This document shows, one piece after another, positions 29,874 to 38,477 of a stretch of DNA of 64,000 nucleotides (the stretch's first letter is position 1; the number at the start of each line of letters is the position of its first letter). Location of the stretch: contig CALCKW010000007.1 in NCBI GenBank assembly GCA_937965695.1, forward strand, positions 71,106-135,105, read 5' to 3'. Made by a program: the position numbers and the translations under genes. Source of the stretch: an uncultured Granulosicoccaceae bacterium. Lineage in GTDB: Bacteria; Pseudomonadota; Gammaproteobacteria; CALCKW01. A model generated the notes under the pieces. That model saw nothing but the letters and a program-made list of their open reading frames with translations. It did not search any database and had not been told where the DNA came from.

Positions 29874-30686
29874 ATGATTGCTCATTACCCTGAACGCATT
29901 GTCTGTCTCACAGAAGAACCGACTGAAACACTCTATTTGCTCGGCGAACAGGATCGCATCGTCGGTATTTCGGGTTTTACAGTGCGCCCCAAGCAGGCGC
30001 GCAAAGATAAGCCAAAAGTCTCAGCCTTCATCAGCGCAAAGATCGACAAAATCCTCGATTTAAAACCTGATCTAGTGGTGGGATTTTGCGATCTGCAAGC
30101 CGATATTGCCGCCGAGCTGATCCGCGCTGGCGTCACCGTGCTTATTTTCAATCACCGCTCTGTGCATGAAATTCTCAACATGATTTTGGTGCTGGGGTCG
30201 ATGGTGGGTGCAGCGGATAAAGCAGCGCTTTTGGTCGAGGGTTATCGTGATCGCATTGAGTCGCTACAAGTCAAAGCGGCGCTGACAAAGCTCAAACCGC
30301 GTGTCTATTTTGAAGAGTGGGATGAACCGCAGATCACCGGAATTCGGTGGGCAGGTGAGCTGATTGAGATTGCAGGAGGGGTGGATTGTTTTGCCGACTT
30401 GCACACAGCCAGTTTAGGCAAAGACCGCATTCTAGCCGACCCGTTAGAGGTGGTTAGGCGTGCGCCGGATATCATTATTGGCTCTTGGTGCGGAAAAAAA
30501 TTCCGGCCTGAAAAAGTAGCTGCACGACCCGGTTGGCAGGATGTTCCAGCGGTGCGTGACGGCGAGCTGCACGAAATTAAATCCGTGGACATACTACAAC
30601 CTGGCCCCGCAGCATTGACAGACGGGCTGGATCAAATCGTTAAGATCATTGAAGATTGGCACGCGCAAAATGGCACACGGACATAA
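29874..30686 (+). CDS. Helical-backbone metal/cobalamin-binding protein without signal peptide (BtuF-like)
   Basis: A 270-residue protein of the ABC-type cobalamin/iron binding-protein fold (COG0614): RIVCLTEEPTETLYLLGEQDRIVGISGF at the N terminus, KILDLKPDLVVGF, and a C-terminal lobe with PDIIIGSWCGKKF. Unlike transport proteins it has no signal peptide when started at ATG 29874, which has a CCGGAG site upstream. The longer open frame from 29748 runs inside hrpA and is not credible. No permease or ATPase gene is next to it. A cytosolic corrinoid-binding role is possible; the ligand is not readable. Confidence 0.8.
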   Translation: MIAHYPERIVCLTEEPTETLYLLGEQDRIVGISGFTVRPKQARKDKPKVSAFISAKIDKILDLKPDLVVGFCDLQADIAAELIRAGVTVLIFNHRSVHEILNMILVLGSMVGAADKAALLVEGYRDRIESLQVKAALTKLKPRVYFEEWDEPQITGIRWAGELIEIAGGVDCFADLHTASLGKDRILADPLEVVRRAPDIIIGSWCGKKFRPEKVAARPGWQDVPAVRDGELHEIKSVDILQPGPAALTDGLDQIVKIIEDWHAQNGTRT

Positions 30687-30811
30687 GTGCTATTGCTGAT
30701 GCTGCCCTCTATAGGGTAAGCACGTATTCAAACACGAGAGGTTTAGCACCACACTGAGTTAAGAGATGCACAAGCCACTTGCATCGTTTGTCGTTCAGGG
30801 GGATGTCTACT

Positions 30812-31567
30812 ATGGGAAAATTTACGTACTTTGCTAGCAGCCTATTTGCGTTTACCGCAGCCTTTCATATCACCACAGCTTCCGCAACGCCTCAACAGTT
30901 TCAAAGTACTGTTTCGCAGGTTCAACTCATCGAGTTGTACACCTCGGAAGGGTGTAGTAGCTGTCCCCCGGCCGATAGGCGCCTGAGTAAGCTCAAATCT
31001 GATGTAGGACTGTGGAGCGAGCGAATCCCCGTGGCATTTCATGTGGATTACTGGGATTACATTGGTTGGGAGGACCCTTACGCACATCCAGATAACAGCA
31101 AGCGCCAGCGTGTACATGCAGCGCTAGGCAATGTCTCCAATGTTTATACCCCTGGTTTTTTAGTCGATGGCGCTGAATGGCGGGGATTTTTTAGCGGGGC
31201 GGTGTTACCACTGCAACGTCAGCAAATGCCTGGCCCATTGGCTTTGAGTTACGACAGCGGAGAGGTAAAAGTTTCATTCGATCCAGCGCAAGAAGTACCG
31301 GAGCAATTGAATCTACAAATCGCTTGGTTGGGTGCCGGTATCGAATCCTCGGTGACAGACGGCGAGAATATGGGCCGAAGCCTAAAACATGACTTCGTTG
31401 TGCTCAAGCGCCAAGAGCTGGCTTTTAATTCCGCAGCGGGGTTTGAACACCAAGGCGAATTCACCGCAGATGATCTAGCACCTGCTGAGCAATACGCGTT
31501 GGTGGCATGGCTAGAAGACCCTCGAGGTCGCCCGGTACAAGCCGTGGGCGGTTGGGCAACCCCTTAA
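30812..31567 (+). CDS. Secreted DUF1223 thioredoxin-like protein
   Basis: Signal peptide (cleavage near TTASATPQ) followed by a DUF1223 domain: VQLIELYTSEGCSSCPPADRRLSKL with a CxxC pair in a thioredoxin-like position, VAFHVDYWDYIGWEDPYA, and NVYTPGFLVDGAEWRGF. It is likely a periplasmic thiol protein; the family's role is not established. The ATG at 30812 sits about eight bases after a GGGGG ribosome site, and the frame extends 11 codons further upstream without support. It stands alone between a cobalamin-binding-like gene and a convergent MOSC gene. Confidence 0.85.
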   Translation: MGKFTYFASSLFAFTAAFHITTASATPQQFQSTVSQVQLIELYTSEGCSSCPPADRRLSKLKSDVGLWSERIPVAFHVDYWDYIGWEDPYAHPDNSKRQRVHAALGNVSNVYTPGFLVDGAEWRGFFSGAVLPLQRQQMPGPLALSYDSGEVKVSFDPAQEVPEQLNLQIAWLGAGIESSVTDGENMGRSLKHDFVVLKRQELAFNSAAGFEHQGEFTADDLAPAEQYALVAWLEDPRGRPVQAVGGWATP

Positions 31568-31613
31568 CACTCGGTTCCGTTTTTCAATTATCGATTCAAA
31601 AAATAATTGCTCC

Positions 31614-32411
31614 TCACGAGAGCAGAGTCACTTCGTCCCCGACCACCACAGTTGCGTTATTTTTTTCGCTGTTTAGACGCAGATTTATACCAAATAGCGG
31701 TTGGCGTGAAGCATTGGCGTGCTTGTCTTGCAGCGCGACCATTGGCTGTTTACTCGGGTGAGCCTCGCAGGTATCAGGGTTTATTGTCGTCAAAATACAT
31801 CTGACACAGCAATCTAATGCCGCAAAGTGCACATCGCCAATGCGGATGTGGCTCCAGCTGTCTTCCGAAAAAGCATCCACACCGGTCAGCACTATATTCG
31901 GTCGGAATCGACGTACATCGGGCGTAATACCACCCCAGCTGCAAGCTTGTTCAACGCTCGCTTCAGACGCCATGAGTACCGGCGAAGCGTCTGAAAAGCT
32001 GCTTTCAAGTTGGTATTTATTGGAGTGGCGAGACTGTTCTCGCCACATAGCGATACGCACATCTTTTTTCAATAGGCTGCTTAACCAATTGGCGGCCTCG
32101 TCTCCAGCGTCAGTCGCAGAGATGGCGTCTTTCCACAGCGTACCCGTGATGACATTTGCGGACTCGTTGGGTGCTATTTCACATTTTTTGAGCATAGACG
32201 GGTGTTGCAACAACCATCCTTTGTCCGTTTTTGTGCATGAAAGTAATAAGAGTTGTGGGTGACGGCGCGCGGTCAGAAAAACCCCATTTTTGTCCAATGC
32301 AACTAATCGCCGGTCGTTGCTCATGCCCACGTTATCGAAAGTCGATGAAGGTACCGATAGTCCTTTTCCCGATTTAAACGGGTATATCCACAGTTGACTT
32401 ACAGTGATCAT
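31614..32411 (-). CDS. MOSC domain protein, YcbX-like
   Basis: A 265-residue protein with an N-terminal MOSC_N beta-barrel (VSQLWIYPFKSGKGLSV) and a C-terminal MOSC domain that should bind molybdenum cofactor through a Cys. The likely site is ALDCCVRCILTTINPDTCEAHPSKQP, closely resembling the YcbX pattern. It lacks the C-terminal ferredoxin domain of E. coli YcbX. Such proteins reduce N-hydroxylated compounds with a partner electron donor. It is divergent from moaA, a cofactor-synthesis gene, which supports the link. Confidence 0.88.
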   Translation of the reverse strand: MITVSQLWIYPFKSGKGLSVPSSTFDNVGMSNDRRLVALDKNGVFLTARRHPQLLLLSCTKTDKGWLLQHPSMLKKCEIAPNESANVITGTLWKDAISATDAGDEAANWLSSLLKKDVRIAMWREQSRHSNKYQLESSFSDASPVLMASEASVEQACSWGGITPDVRRFRPNIVLTGVDAFSEDSWSHIRIGDVHFAALDCCVRCILTTINPDTCEAHPSKQPMVALQDKHANASRQPLFGINLRLNSEKNNATVVVGDEVTLLS

Positions 32412-32655
32412 AGGGCTCTCTTGCGATAATTGTGCAGGGCGTTAGTGAATTGCGTCATTGAATTCTAACAAGTGACCGTGGTGCTGTATCTGTTTGCAAC
32501 ACTCTGTGCCGATTTTAATCGGGCGTGGCTCCCAAAAGAAGTTAGCCCCGCGCCCACTGCCTTGGATGACACGCAGTTCAGTTATCTTGCTGGCGCCGTG
32601 CGGCGCTTTGTGAGAATCTATGAGCAATAACCAAGCGATTTAGTAGGGTAATACC
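32412..32655. promoter_or_regulatory. Divergent MOSC/moaA promoter region
   Basis: This 244-base gap should hold both promoters. A GCGCC/GGCGC stem with a GTGC loop lies at 32593-32606 on the way to moaA. I could not fit it to the molybdenum-cofactor RNA motif, so it is only a hairpin. A 61-codon minus-strand frame starting with TTG inside this gap has no ribosome site and is not called. Confidence 0.35.
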
Positions 32656-33669
32656 ATGACCGAGCTTTTAGATGGCTTGGGTCGACCGATCCACGATCTG
32701 CGTATTTCGGTGACAGACCGCTGTAATTTCAGATGCACCTATTGCATGCCGCGTGAGGTGTTCGACAACCACAAGTTCTTGCCACGCAAGGAGTTGCTCT
32801 CCTTTGAAGAAATTGAGCGGCTTGTCCGGTTGTTTGCTGGACTGGGTGTGCGAAAGCTCCGTCTCACGGGTGGTGAGCCCTTGGTGCGCAACGACCTTGA
32901 GAGCTTGATCGAGCGGTTGGCGAACATAGACGGCATCGACGATATCGCCATGACCTCCAATGTGTCACTGATGACCGCGGCGCGTGCTCAATCACTTCGC
33001 GACGCGGGCTTGGCGCGTATCAATGTGAGCTTGGACGCAATGGACGATGCCACCTTCAAGGCCATCAACGACGTCGATGTGTCAGTGCAGCAGGTGCTAG
33101 ATGGTATAGGCCACTGCGCCGCTGCAGACTACGATGAAATCAAGATAAACATGGTGGTCAAGAAGGGCCTGAATGAACACAGCATCTTGCCCATGGCGCG
33201 CTTCTTTAAAGGCACGGGGCAGATCCTTCGGTTTATCGAGTTTATGGATGTTGGCAACGCCAACGGCTGGGTACCAGAAGAGGTCTTCACCGCCGCTGAA
33301 ATTGTCGAAATGATCAATGCTGAGTTACCTATTGAGCCGACCGACGCAAACTACAGCGGCGAGGTGGCCAAACGTTGGAGCTATTCGGACGGGGGTGGAG
33401 AAGTGGGTGTTATTGCCTCTGTCAGCGAGCCCTTTTGTGGTGGCTGTCATCGTGCGCGTTTGTCTGCAGTGGGGCAGTTGTTTACTTGCCTGTTTGCCAG
33501 CTTTGGTCACGACCTACGGACACCGCTTCGTGAAGACACTTCTGATAAAGAGATCTTGGCTAGGCTTGAGAATATTTGGCAAAACAGAAATGATCGTTAT
33601 TCGGAAGTGCGAGCCAGTTTGGTTGGCACGCCTATCAAAAAAGTTGAAATGTCCTACATCGGAGGCTGA
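32656..33669 (+). CDS. moaA: GTP 3',8-cyclase (molybdenum cofactor synthesis)
   Basis: Radical-SAM enzyme that starts molybdopterin synthesis from GTP. The SAM-cluster motif is Cys23, Cys27, Cys30 in TDRCNFRCTYC. The C-terminal cluster is CGGCHRARLSAVGQLFTC, and the protein ends with the double glycine needed for activity. It has 337 residues. A weak TAGGG site precedes the ATG. moaC and other moa genes are not next to it. The following gene starts five bases after the stop and is probably translated by coupling. Confidence 0.96.
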   Translation: MTELLDGLGRPIHDLRISVTDRCNFRCTYCMPREVFDNHKFLPRKELLSFEEIERLVRLFAGLGVRKLRLTGGEPLVRNDLESLIERLANIDGIDDIAMTSNVSLMTAARAQSLRDAGLARINVSLDAMDDATFKAINDVDVSVQQVLDGIGHCAAADYDEIKINMVVKKGLNEHSILPMARFFKGTGQILRFIEFMDVGNANGWVPEEVFTAAEIVEMINAELPIEPTDANYSGEVAKRWSYSDGGGEVGVIASVSEPFCGGCHRARLSAVGQLFTCLFASFGHDLRTPLREDTSDKEILARLENIWQNRNDRYSEVRASLVGTPIKKVEMSYIGG

Positions 33670-33674
33670 TAACC

Positions 33675-34034
33675 GTGGATTCATCCCAGCGTGAGCGTGT
33701 TGCAGACGCTTTTCAGGCTTACAGTGCCATGGAAACAACGCGACAGCGCCACTTTGATTACCTGAACATGCTCACAGAGCGAGAAAAGCGCTTTAATCTA
33801 GAAAGTACAGATAGCGAACAGAGCTTTTTGGCGGAGCTGCTGTTGGATCATGATGCGCAGGTTAAGACGTTTAAGGCGGCCAGCGATGAATTGCGCGGGC
33901 GATCCATGGAAGATTTTCAAGCACTGTTCGCTTGGTTAGGCGAAATAGAAAAAAATCTGTCACCGATTCGTGACGCTGCAAAGCAAAACGAAAACGATGG
34001 GAACCGACTAGAAGTACCGCACCAGACGAACTAA
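33675..34034 (+). CDS. Hypothetical helical protein coupled to moaA
   Basis: A 119-residue charged protein that looks almost entirely alpha-helical (MLTEREKRFNLESTDSEQSFLAELLLDHDAQVKTFKAA). There is no membrane segment, signal peptide or known motif. It starts with GTG five bases after moaA, using the GGAGG that overlaps the end of moaA. This tight coupling suggests co-expression with moaA, but I do not know its function. Confidence 0.75.
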   Translation: MDSSQRERVADAFQAYSAMETTRQRHFDYLNMLTEREKRFNLESTDSEQSFLAELLLDHDAQVKTFKAASDELRGRSMEDFQALFAWLGEIEKNLSPIRDAAKQNENDGNRLEVPHQTN

Positions 34035-34103
34035 TGAGTCGCGCCCTTGCCGTGAATCATCCTGATACGTTGCCTGGCAACGTCGACTGCCTTGGAACCT
34101 TGC

Positions 34104-35276
34104 ATGCTTGCCGCTCCCATCAACCCCAGCGTGCGGTCACTCAGCCAGCCGCCGATTCCACTAGTCCAGTCTTGGTCGGCGGCTTATCGAGGTGACTTAG
34201 GTCCCTTGTTGGATTTGTCGCAGGCGGTGCCTAATTTCACGCCACACCCTGGGTTGATGGGCCTTTTGGGTGATTGTGCCGCTAATCCCGCCCTTTTTGG
34301 TTACGGTCCTATTGAGGGTGAGCCCTCCCTGCGAGAAGCCTATGCAGCGTCCGTCGCCCAGACTTATTTGGCCCGCATAGACTCAAAACACATACACATC
34401 ACTTCCGGCTGTAACCAGGCGTTTTTGGCAACAATGATTGCCATTGCAGGTCATGGCGACAACGTGTTGATGTGCAATCCCTGTTATTTCAACCACCACA
34501 CGTCGCTGTCCATGCTTGGCGTAGACGTCAACTTTGTACGTTGTGTTGCAGAAAATAAATTTTTACCGCAGGTGGAGGACATACGAGCGGCTTTGAGCGA
34601 CAAAACTCGTGCGCTTATCTTAACCAGCCCCAACAACCCAACAGGTGCGGTATATCCAGCCGAATTACTGAGAGCGATCTTTCAGCTGTGTCAAGAGCTT
34701 GGGGTCTGGCTTGTGTTAGATGAAACCTACCGAGATTTTCTCGCGGCGCCCGGGCAACAACCGCATGATCTTTTTGCCGAACGCGACTGGGAAAACAATA
34801 TGGTTCAGCTCTACAGCTTTTCCAAATCGTTTTGTATACCAGGCCACCGCTTGGGTGCGGTGACTGCCTCACATCGGATGGTGATGGAAATATCCAAGGT
34901 GATGGACAATCTACAAATCTGCGCCCCAAGAGCGGCGCAAGTAGCCGTCAGCCAAGCTATGCCTTTGTTGTTCCAGTGGCGAGAGGATAACCGACAAGAG
35001 ATACAGCATCGCTCAGACGCGCTTCTTCGCATAATGGAAGATCTGCCTGAATGGCGTGTGGTTGCTCTTGGCGCTTACTTTGCTTTTGTAGAGCATCCAT
35101 TTGGCACTGATTCGGTGGCGGTTGCCAAGGCGCTCGCTGAGCGGTGTGGAGTGACTTGTCTGCCCGGTGAATTTTTTGGCGATGGCAATCACCGCTATCT
35201 GCGTTTTGCTTTTGCAAATGTCGATGGGGCTGCACTGTCGGAACTGCCAGTAAAGTTGCGCCATTTAGTTTTATAA
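34104..35276 (+). CDS. Class I/II PLP-dependent aminotransferase
   Basis: Fold-type I aminotransferase of 390 residues. The aromatic/cofactor region is TSGCNQAFLATMIAIAGHGDNVL, the Asn/Pro segment is LTSPNNPTGAVYP, the PLP-contacting Asp is in WLVLDETYRDF, and the Schiff-base Lys is in YSFSKSFCIPGHRLGA. The amino-acid specificity cannot be read. I choose ATG 34104, which has a GGAA site seven bases upstream; the frame is also open from a TTG four codons earlier. The next gene on the same strand is a 2-oxoglutarate oxygenase (91 bases on), which could act on a related amino acid. Confidence 0.88.
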   Translation: MLAAPINPSVRSLSQPPIPLVQSWSAAYRGDLGPLLDLSQAVPNFTPHPGLMGLLGDCAANPALFGYGPIEGEPSLREAYAASVAQTYLARIDSKHIHITSGCNQAFLATMIAIAGHGDNVLMCNPCYFNHHTSLSMLGVDVNFVRCVAENKFLPQVEDIRAALSDKTRALILTSPNNPTGAVYPAELLRAIFQLCQELGVWLVLDETYRDFLAAPGQQPHDLFAERDWENNMVQLYSFSKSFCIPGHRLGAVTASHRMVMEISKVMDNLQICAPRAAQVAVSQAMPLLFQWREDNRQEIQHRSDALLRIMEDLPEWRVVALGAYFAFVEHPFGTDSVAVAKALAERCGVTCLPGEFFGDGNHRYLRFAFANVDGAALSELPVKLRHLVL

Positions 35277-35367
35277 TATCGGTCGACAACGGGCTGCTTG
35301 GCCGGAAAAGTCATTCGTCATTAGCTGGGTGCAGGCCTATATAAAAATCTGATCAGAGGTTGTAATT

Positions 35368-36186
35368 ATGGAGAATACTGTGTCGTCTTCTGATGCCCAA
35401 ATGGACGTTGCTATGCGAGGGATCATTGATATTGAACAGCATCCTATCGACTGCCTGGATTTTCGTGCTGAGTGTAAACGAGCTTTAGATGAAAAGGGCG
35501 TTTTGGTGATGCCGGGCTTCTTGACAGCATCGGCAATCGCGAGCATTGCCCGAGAGGGCGAAGAGAATCAGGGCTTGGCGTATTACACGACCAGTGACCA
35601 CAATATTTATCTCTCTCCAAAAGATCCGGAATTTCCGGATGATCACCCAAGGAATCGCACGGTCAGTTCTTCCAAAGGGTGCATCACTACTGATCAGATT
35701 CCGGCCGACTCTTCTTTGCAAGCGTTGTATAACAGCGGTGCGTTTAAAGCATTTTTGTGCGCGGTGTTGGGTGAAGCTGCGATGCACGAATATGCAGATC
35801 CACTATCGTCAATCAATTTGCACTACGCTGCACAAGGACAAGAGCTGGGTTGGCACTACGACAATTCGTCTTTTGCTATTACGCTGCTGATTCAAAAACC
35901 TACGGACGGTGCTATTTTTGAGTATGTAAAAGATTTGCGCAATGCGGATGAGGGTGACATGAACTACGACCAGTCTGCCGCGGTACTCGACGGTAAAATG
36001 CCGGTAAAAAGCCTGTCTATGGAAGCGGGGGCACTGGTGTTGTTTCGTGGACGTAACTCGCTTCACCGAGTGACACCGACTATTGGAGATACAACTCGCA
36101 TGTTGGTTGTTTTGGCGTACAACACTGAGCCAGGTGTTTCTCTTTCGGAGTCAGCTCGCATGACATTCTACGGACGTTTAGCTTAA
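35368..36186 (+). CDS. Fe(II)/2-oxoglutarate oxygenase, amino-acid-hydroxylase-like
   Basis: A 272-residue protein with a jelly-roll iron-oxygenase signature: His163 and Asp165 in GWHYDNSSFAITLLIQ, His233 in RNSLHRVTP, and the 2-oxoglutarate Arg244 in TTRMLVVLAYN. The overall layout recalls the BesD/HalD group acting on free amino acids, but the metal-binding Asp is kept, so hydroxylation rather than halogenation is expected. The ATG is used because the protein then starts with a normal helical N terminus. It follows an aminotransferase gene. The substrate is unknown. Confidence 0.78.
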   Translation: MENTVSSSDAQMDVAMRGIIDIEQHPIDCLDFRAECKRALDEKGVLVMPGFLTASAIASIAREGEENQGLAYYTTSDHNIYLSPKDPEFPDDHPRNRTVSSSKGCITTDQIPADSSLQALYNSGAFKAFLCAVLGEAAMHEYADPLSSINLHYAAQGQELGWHYDNSSFAITLLIQKPTDGAIFEYVKDLRNADEGDMNYDQSAAVLDGKMPVKSLSMEAGALVLFRGRNSLHRVTPTIGDTTRMLVVLAYNTEPGVSLSESARMTFYGRLA

Positions 36187-36210
36187 GTCAATGCAAGTTT
36201 GTTGGTGTCT

Positions 36211-36245
36211 TGTGTGGTCCCGATTTTTAATTTCGGAACCACACA
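36211..36245. terminator. Bidirectional hairpin between the oxygenase gene and tpx
   Basis: TGTGTGGT pairs with ACCACACA (36211-36218 with 36238-36245); after one mismatch, CCGA pairs with TCGG around a T-rich loop. It lies between two convergent stops. No T-run follows, so it may act in both directions with moderate strength. Confidence 0.65.
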
Positions 36246-36265
36246 CGAAGGCGCTTAATCAACAG

Positions 36266-36763
36266 TTAGGCAAGAGCCGCCAGTGCTGCATCGTAATTTG
36301 GCTCTTCAGTCACCTCTGACACCATTTCACTGTGCACCACTTTGTGCTCTGCATCCAACACCAGCACGGCGCGGGCGAACAAACCAGACAACGGGCCTGA
36401 AGCCATCTCAACACCGTAGGCTTGCAAGCTGTTGTGACGAAAGTCTGACGCAGTGACCGCATTCTCCACACCTTCTGCGCCACAAAATCGCGCGAAAGCA
36501 AACGGCAAATCCCGAGACGCGAAAAGCAACACCGTGTCGTTGTCACCCGCCATTTTTTGACTGAAGGTTTTTAGTTGAGTGGCGCAGACGCCAGTGTCAA
36601 CGCTTGGGAAAAAGTTAAAAACAATGCGCTTGCCTTTGAAATCCGCCAATGACACTTCAGATAAATCGGTCTTAACGAGTTTGAAGTCTGGGGCTTGTTG
36701 GCCTATGGCTGGGAAATGACCATTGGTTTCAACAGCAGAGCCTTTAAAGTGGGTAGTAGCCAT
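36266..36763 (-). CDS. tpx: Thiol peroxidase
   Basis: Atypical 2-Cys peroxiredoxin of 165 residues that reduces peroxides using thioredoxin. The peroxidatic site is NFFPSVDTGVCATQ and the resolving Cys is in FARFCGAEGVEN. N-terminal FKGSAVETNGHFPAIGQQAPDF is typical of Tpx. No signal peptide is present, so it is cytosolic, as is common for Tpx outside E. coli. It is a single gene facing the oxygenase gene. Confidence 0.94.
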   Translation of the reverse strand: MATTHFKGSAVETNGHFPAIGQQAPDFKLVKTDLSEVSLADFKGKRIVFNFFPSVDTGVCATQLKTFSQKMAGDNDTVLLFASRDLPFAFARFCGAEGVENAVTASDFRHNSLQAYGVEMASGPLSGLFARAVLVLDAEHKVVHSEMVSEVTEEPNYDAALAALA

Positions 36764-36818
36764 GGGAGTGTCGCCTTAGAAAGAAAAGAATAGATTAAGT
36801 CGACAGCTTAACCTGTTT

Positions 36819-38276
36819 TTAATTCAACTGGGCCAATGCAGACGAAGTGTCCTTGCGATAACTGTCACTGTAAAATTTCACCTCGCCGTCATGACCGGGC
36901 ATAGCCGTTAAATAAAGCGTGTGTACAGGCAAAGGCTTTTCGAGCGTGAGTTTTACGGGTTTCCCGCCCTCGAGCGCTTCGTCTATACGTTGTCGATCCC
37001 AACCCTGTGGTTCGAGCAACATGGTCGCCAAAGAAAGTGCTCCCTCAACGCGCACACAACCGTTGCTGAGATCACGTCGGCTGCGCAGGAAGCCTTTTTT
37101 ACTGGGCGTGTCGTGCAAAAAAACGGCGTGTTCATTGGGGAATAGAAACTTCACTTTACCCAGCGCATTCCGCGGTCCAGGCGATTGTGTCAGCCGAACC
37201 TCTGGGCCATTGCCCGAGACGACTGCGTTCCAGTCTGTAGAGTTTAAGTCCAAGTTTCTACCGTTGCTGTCAAATGCTCGGTATTTCATACGCGCTAAAA
37301 AATTGGGCTCTCGGGCTGCACGTGGCAGTAGACTGGCTTTGGCGATGCTGTCAGGCACCATCCAGTAAGGGTTTAAAACCAATGTTTCTATCTTACTGGC
37401 CATTTCGGGTGTGCGAGTTTCGCGCTTGCCCACGACGGAGCGGCCGCTCCAGATAGTTTGTTGTTTGCGAACTAGATGCGTGTTTGCCCCAGCTATATTC
37501 ACCCACACATAATCTGCGCGCGAACCGGCAGGCAACTCCTCGGCACGAGAACGGCTGAGACGAATCGCAGCGATGCGCTTGTGTACCGGTACATTCATCT
37601 CGCGTAAGGTTCGTTCTCCGACAATGCCGTCAACGGGGAGACTGTGGCGTTGCTGAAAGCGCTGAACCGCCTCAGTGAGCGTGATGTCGAAGCCTTCATG
37701 GCCTGCATCTTCAATGTTGAGGTCGCCCGTAGCGAGCAACCTCTGACGCAGGAGAGGTAGCCGTTCATCGTACAAACCTTGTTGCAACCCCGGTCCAGCG
37801 GGGATGTTTGGCCAGCCACCTGTGGATTCAATTTCCATGTAACGAATTTGGGCTTTCTTAAGGCCCTGCGCAACAGGGTTCGGCGCAGTCATCGCGCGCA
37901 GATATTGATCGACACTGTTGTTGCGTATCGCACGAGCAAATTTATACAGCTCTATTTTGTCACTCCACAGCTCGGGATTTCCGCTGAGATCACTGACGTG
38001 CTTCATCAATAAGGTTGAGGTATGCGAATTGATCGTGGCTTCGACAGGAGATTGGCGCCATCGAGTCACTAACTCTTTTGATGCAGTGGTATCGATAATC
38101 TTAAGCGCTGAGATTGCCTGAGCAGCTTGCCAGCTAATCGCCAAGGGTTCGTTTGCTTGCACAGGCTTAACTGTAAGCCCGGGCGCTACGGTTATTACGC
38201 CGGCTAGGAGTGCTCCAAGTAGTATCTGGCGAATATTTCGGCGTGATTCGCCTGAGAGCGCTCGGTGTTCCAACAA
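36819..38276 (-). CDS. L,D-transpeptidase with peptidoglycan-binding domain (YcbB/LdtD-like)
   Basis: Periplasmic enzyme forming 3-3 cross-links in peptidoglycan. A signal segment (ILLGALLAGVITVAPGL) is followed by a YcbB-type scaffold region, a peptidoglycan-binding domain (ITLTEAVQRFQQRHSLPVDGIVGERTLREMN) and the YkuD catalytic domain with HDTPSKKGF and the nucleophile in SNGCVRVEG. The longest frame starts with TTG 38330; I prefer the TTG at 38276 because AAGG lies eight bases upstream and the signal peptide is then well placed. The start is uncertain. It is a single gene divergent from trpS. Confidence 0.9.
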   Translation of the reverse strand: MLEHRALSGESRRNIRQILLGALLAGVITVAPGLTVKPVQANEPLAISWQAAQAISALKIIDTTASKELVTRWRQSPVEATINSHTSTLLMKHVSDLSGNPELWSDKIELYKFARAIRNNSVDQYLRAMTAPNPVAQGLKKAQIRYMEIESTGGWPNIPAGPGLQQGLYDERLPLLRQRLLATGDLNIEDAGHEGFDITLTEAVQRFQQRHSLPVDGIVGERTLREMNVPVHKRIAAIRLSRSRAEELPAGSRADYVWVNIAGANTHLVRKQQTIWSGRSVVGKRETRTPEMASKIETLVLNPYWMVPDSIAKASLLPRAAREPNFLARMKYRAFDSNGRNLDLNSTDWNAVVSGNGPEVRLTQSPGPRNALGKVKFLFPNEHAVFLHDTPSKKGFLRSRRDLSNGCVRVEGALSLATMLLEPQGWDRQRIDEALEGGKPVKLTLEKPLPVHTLYLTAMPGHDGEVKFYSDSYRKDTSSALAQLN

Positions 38277-38477
38277 GAATCTAGCCTTCAGCTGTGTCGA
38301 TATCGATACAGAATGACACCAGTAGCTCAAATTTGGAAGTTTGCAGAGATTTCTTTTCGTAATGTAGCAATTAGTTAATTCTGGGTTGTTTTATCTAGCT
38401 CCCCCAAAGTGGTGTATTAGCGCTAGAATGGCTGCCTTAAACTTTATAAATCAAGCACAAAAGGCACAATTCTCGTT

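Noticed and set aside
32442-32627. 61-codon minus-strand frame between the MOSC gene and moaA
   Set aside because: TTG start with no ribosome site, in a divergent promoter region, and no recognisable protein features.
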